Shown piece by piece: positions 5,519-6,627 of a stretch of 6,627 nucleotides of DNA. Source of the DNA: Candidatus Stahliibacteriota bacterium. GTDB taxonomy: Bacteria; Hydrothermota; Tepidihabitantia; SM23-42. Position 1 is the first letter of the stretch, and the number at the start of each line of letters is the position of its first letter. Location: positions 1 through 6,627 of the forward strand of contig DAOVBK010000092.1 of assembly GCA_030670605.1 (NCBI GenBank), in the 5' to 3' direction. The notes beneath the pieces are model-generated. The model ran no database searches. It had not been told where the DNA came from and saw only the letters and a program-made list of their open reading frames with translations. Made by a program: the position numbers and the translations under genes.

Positions 5519-6352
5519 TCAGTAGTGAATGTATGCTGGATAGACGATCCTGAGCAGATACTGATACATTATGTCCAGGCTTTCTTTGCTGCACTTGTCA
5601 ATCGTATCCTCAGACGAGTCCCAATACGGATAGTCGAAATCAATGATATTGATTGCCCGTATGCCATATTTGATAAGCGAAAGGTGATCATCTACTATGT
5701 AGTACTTCACCGACGGAATAAACATAGATGGTGCTATTGCCATTCCGATATTCCAGAGTGAATCAACGAGTTCCGGGAAAAACTTGACACTATTGCCTTC
5801 TTTGTATATCTGCAAATCAGTATCACCAACCATATCAATCACAATGATAAATGAATAGTTTTCAATACAGCGTGCTGCAAAATGTTCTGAACCGAGAAGT
5901 TCTGCTTCTTCCACATCCTCGCCATCGAAGAATAGAAGATCAACCCCTATCTCAGGCGGGTTGTTTTCAAGCGTATCCGCAAGACTCAGGAGCAGCGACA
6001 CCCCAGACCCACCATCATTGACACCCGGACAGCCAATATCTGAATCCCAATGTGCAGCAATGCCTATTCTCTTATGGTCACCAGGATATCGTTTGTAGAT
6101 GTTATAGAACCAGGTATTGCGTGCGTAGAACGAATCAATTTCGGCACCAGTAAGGTGTTGGACAATGAAGTCGCGCGCCTGTATGTGACCATCAGTTCCT
6201 GGAACACGCTCACCAATCTCTGCAAATGCACGCAAGTAGTCATATGTATGCGTAGCACTACCACTGTTCAAAAATGCGCCGAGGATACAAACAAAAAGCA
6301 CATATCGCAGCGTATGTGTACACATCCGTGTTAGAAATTTATGTTCATCCAT
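5519..6352 (-). CDS. Secreted M28-family metallopeptidase / glutaminyl-cyclase-like protein
   Basis: This 277-aa protein has a signal segment (LRYVLFVCILGAFLNSGSA, ~15-33) and is probably periplasmic or exported. M28 motifs occur in order: AAHWDSD (H101), GVNDGGSG (D113), FFDGEDVEE (E145, D146), IDMVGDTD (D173), DDHLSLIKYG (H223) and YPYWDSSEDTIDKC (243-254). The DDH plus YW-x-x-x-(E/D)DT pattern is closer to the glutaminyl-peptide cyclotransferase branch than to classic aminopeptidases, so it may act on peptide N-termini. The last metal ligand, normally His in a W/Y-H-T motif, is Asp here (D245). The start at 6352 overlaps the preceding gene by 22 nt. ATG 6325, five bases after that gene's stop, also leaves a full signal peptide; neither has a clear ribosome site. 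Confidence 0.88.
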   Translation of the reverse strand: MDEHKFLTRMCTHTLRYVLFVCILGAFLNSGSATHTYDYLRAFAEIGERVPGTDGHIQARDFIVQHLTGAEIDSFYARNTWFYNIYKRYPGDHKRIGIAAHWDSDIGCPGVNDGGSGVSLLLSLADTLENNPPEIGVDLLFFDGEDVEEAELLGSEHFAARCIENYSFIIVIDMVGDTDLQIYKEGNSVKFFPELVDSLWNIGMAIAPSMFIPSVKYYIVDDHLSLIKYGIRAINIIDFDYPYWDSSEDTIDKCSKESLDIMYQYLLRIVYPAYIHY

Positions 6353-6627
6353 AGATTGAGTCCAACACGCCGTATGTCTTGCACACTATTCTTGTCATTA
6401 GTCTGCGAATAGTCAAGATTGAAGCCACCGGTAATACTCGAAGAGAAGTTTGCCGATATGTCAATATTCGCACCGAGCGTGCTTGTATCATTGGTCGGTA
6501 TCCGGAGATTACGGTAGTAACTCGTGGTGCGCGAATAGTTTAATCCAAGATTCAATGTCGCATTTGTACTGAACTTGATTCCACCCAAGAGCGGAAGACT
6601 CAAACCACGTGGCGCGCTGAACGTGTA
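6331..6627 (-). CDS. Outer-membrane beta-barrel protein, C-terminal 98 residues (possibly SprA-like)
   Basis: The frame is open to the right edge, so only the end of the gene is seen; it stops at TAA 6333-6331. It begins YTFSAPRGLSLPLLGGIKFS and continues as short amphipathic strands rich in Asn, Ser and Thr (LNLGLNYSRT, LGANIDISANF, GGFNLDYSQT). It ends GLNLWMNINF: alternating hydrophobic residues with a terminal Phe, the signal that the BAM complex recognises. This supports a diderm cell envelope. The F-S-A-P-R-G stretch and closing strands recall the end of very large SprA-type surface/translocation proteins, but other barrels cannot be excluded. A TTG at 6603 is not a credible start, because codons upstream continue the same strand pattern. 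Confidence 0.7.
   Translation of the reverse strand, partial: YTFSAPRGLSLPLLGGIKFSTNATLNLGLNYSRTTSYYRNLRIPTNDTSTLGANIDISANFSSSITGGFNLDYSQTNDKNSVQDIRRVGLNLWMNINF

Noticed and set aside
5519..6352. M28 peptidase as the leader peptidase of the putative modification system
   Set aside because: It is exported, belongs to a separate gene group more than 1 kb away with a promoter between, and its family acts on peptide N-termini outside the cytoplasm.

Overview
The window is compact, mid-GC DNA: a run of bacterial genes on the minus strand, meeting one plus-strand gene at the left edge. A truncated gene at the right edge looks like an outer-membrane beta-barrel ending in Phe, so the host is probably a diderm (Gram-negative) bacterium. 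Gene style (a secreted M28 peptidase, a short ComEA-like protein, small inverted-repeat elements between genes) would fit an uncultivated FCB-like or WOR-3-like lineage. That placement is a low-confidence impression, because no marker gene is present.

Layout, left to right. 1-228: 3' end of a carbon-nitrogen hydrolase gene (+). 229-319: a 91-bp element with near-perfect 25-bp inverted termini, filling the space between convergent genes. 323-1231 (-): a four-helix membrane protein of unknown function. 1218-2606 (-): a radical SAM/SPASM maturase with an N-terminal PqqD-like recognition domain. 2606-4120 (-): a membrane protein whose C-terminal tail is a Cys-every-fourth-residue repeat, (HSAC)n. 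4153-4248: a second inverted-repeat element. 4264-4653 (-): a 129-aa protein of unknown function. 4739-5047 (-): an ArsR-like winged-helix regulator, with a good promoter and 16-bp AT-rich repeats upstream. 5154-5477 (-): a ComEA-like helix-hairpin-helix protein. 5519-6352 (-): a secreted M28 / glutaminyl-cyclase-like metallopeptidase. 6331-6627 (-): the 3' end of the beta-barrel gene.

The most interesting part is the three-gene cassette at 323-4120. The tail-bearing membrane protein, the maturase and the four-helix protein overlap by 1 nt and 14 nt, so they are almost certainly one translationally coupled operon. A maturase with a recognition domain and a complete seven-Cys SPASM site, next to a protein with ten regularly spaced tail cysteines, looks like a RiPP-type modification pair. 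Here the substrate would be the cytoplasmic tail of a full-length membrane protein, not a short free peptide. The modification itself is not known. The 12-bp tandem repeat encoding the tail varies almost only at synonymous positions, which argues for selection on the peptide.
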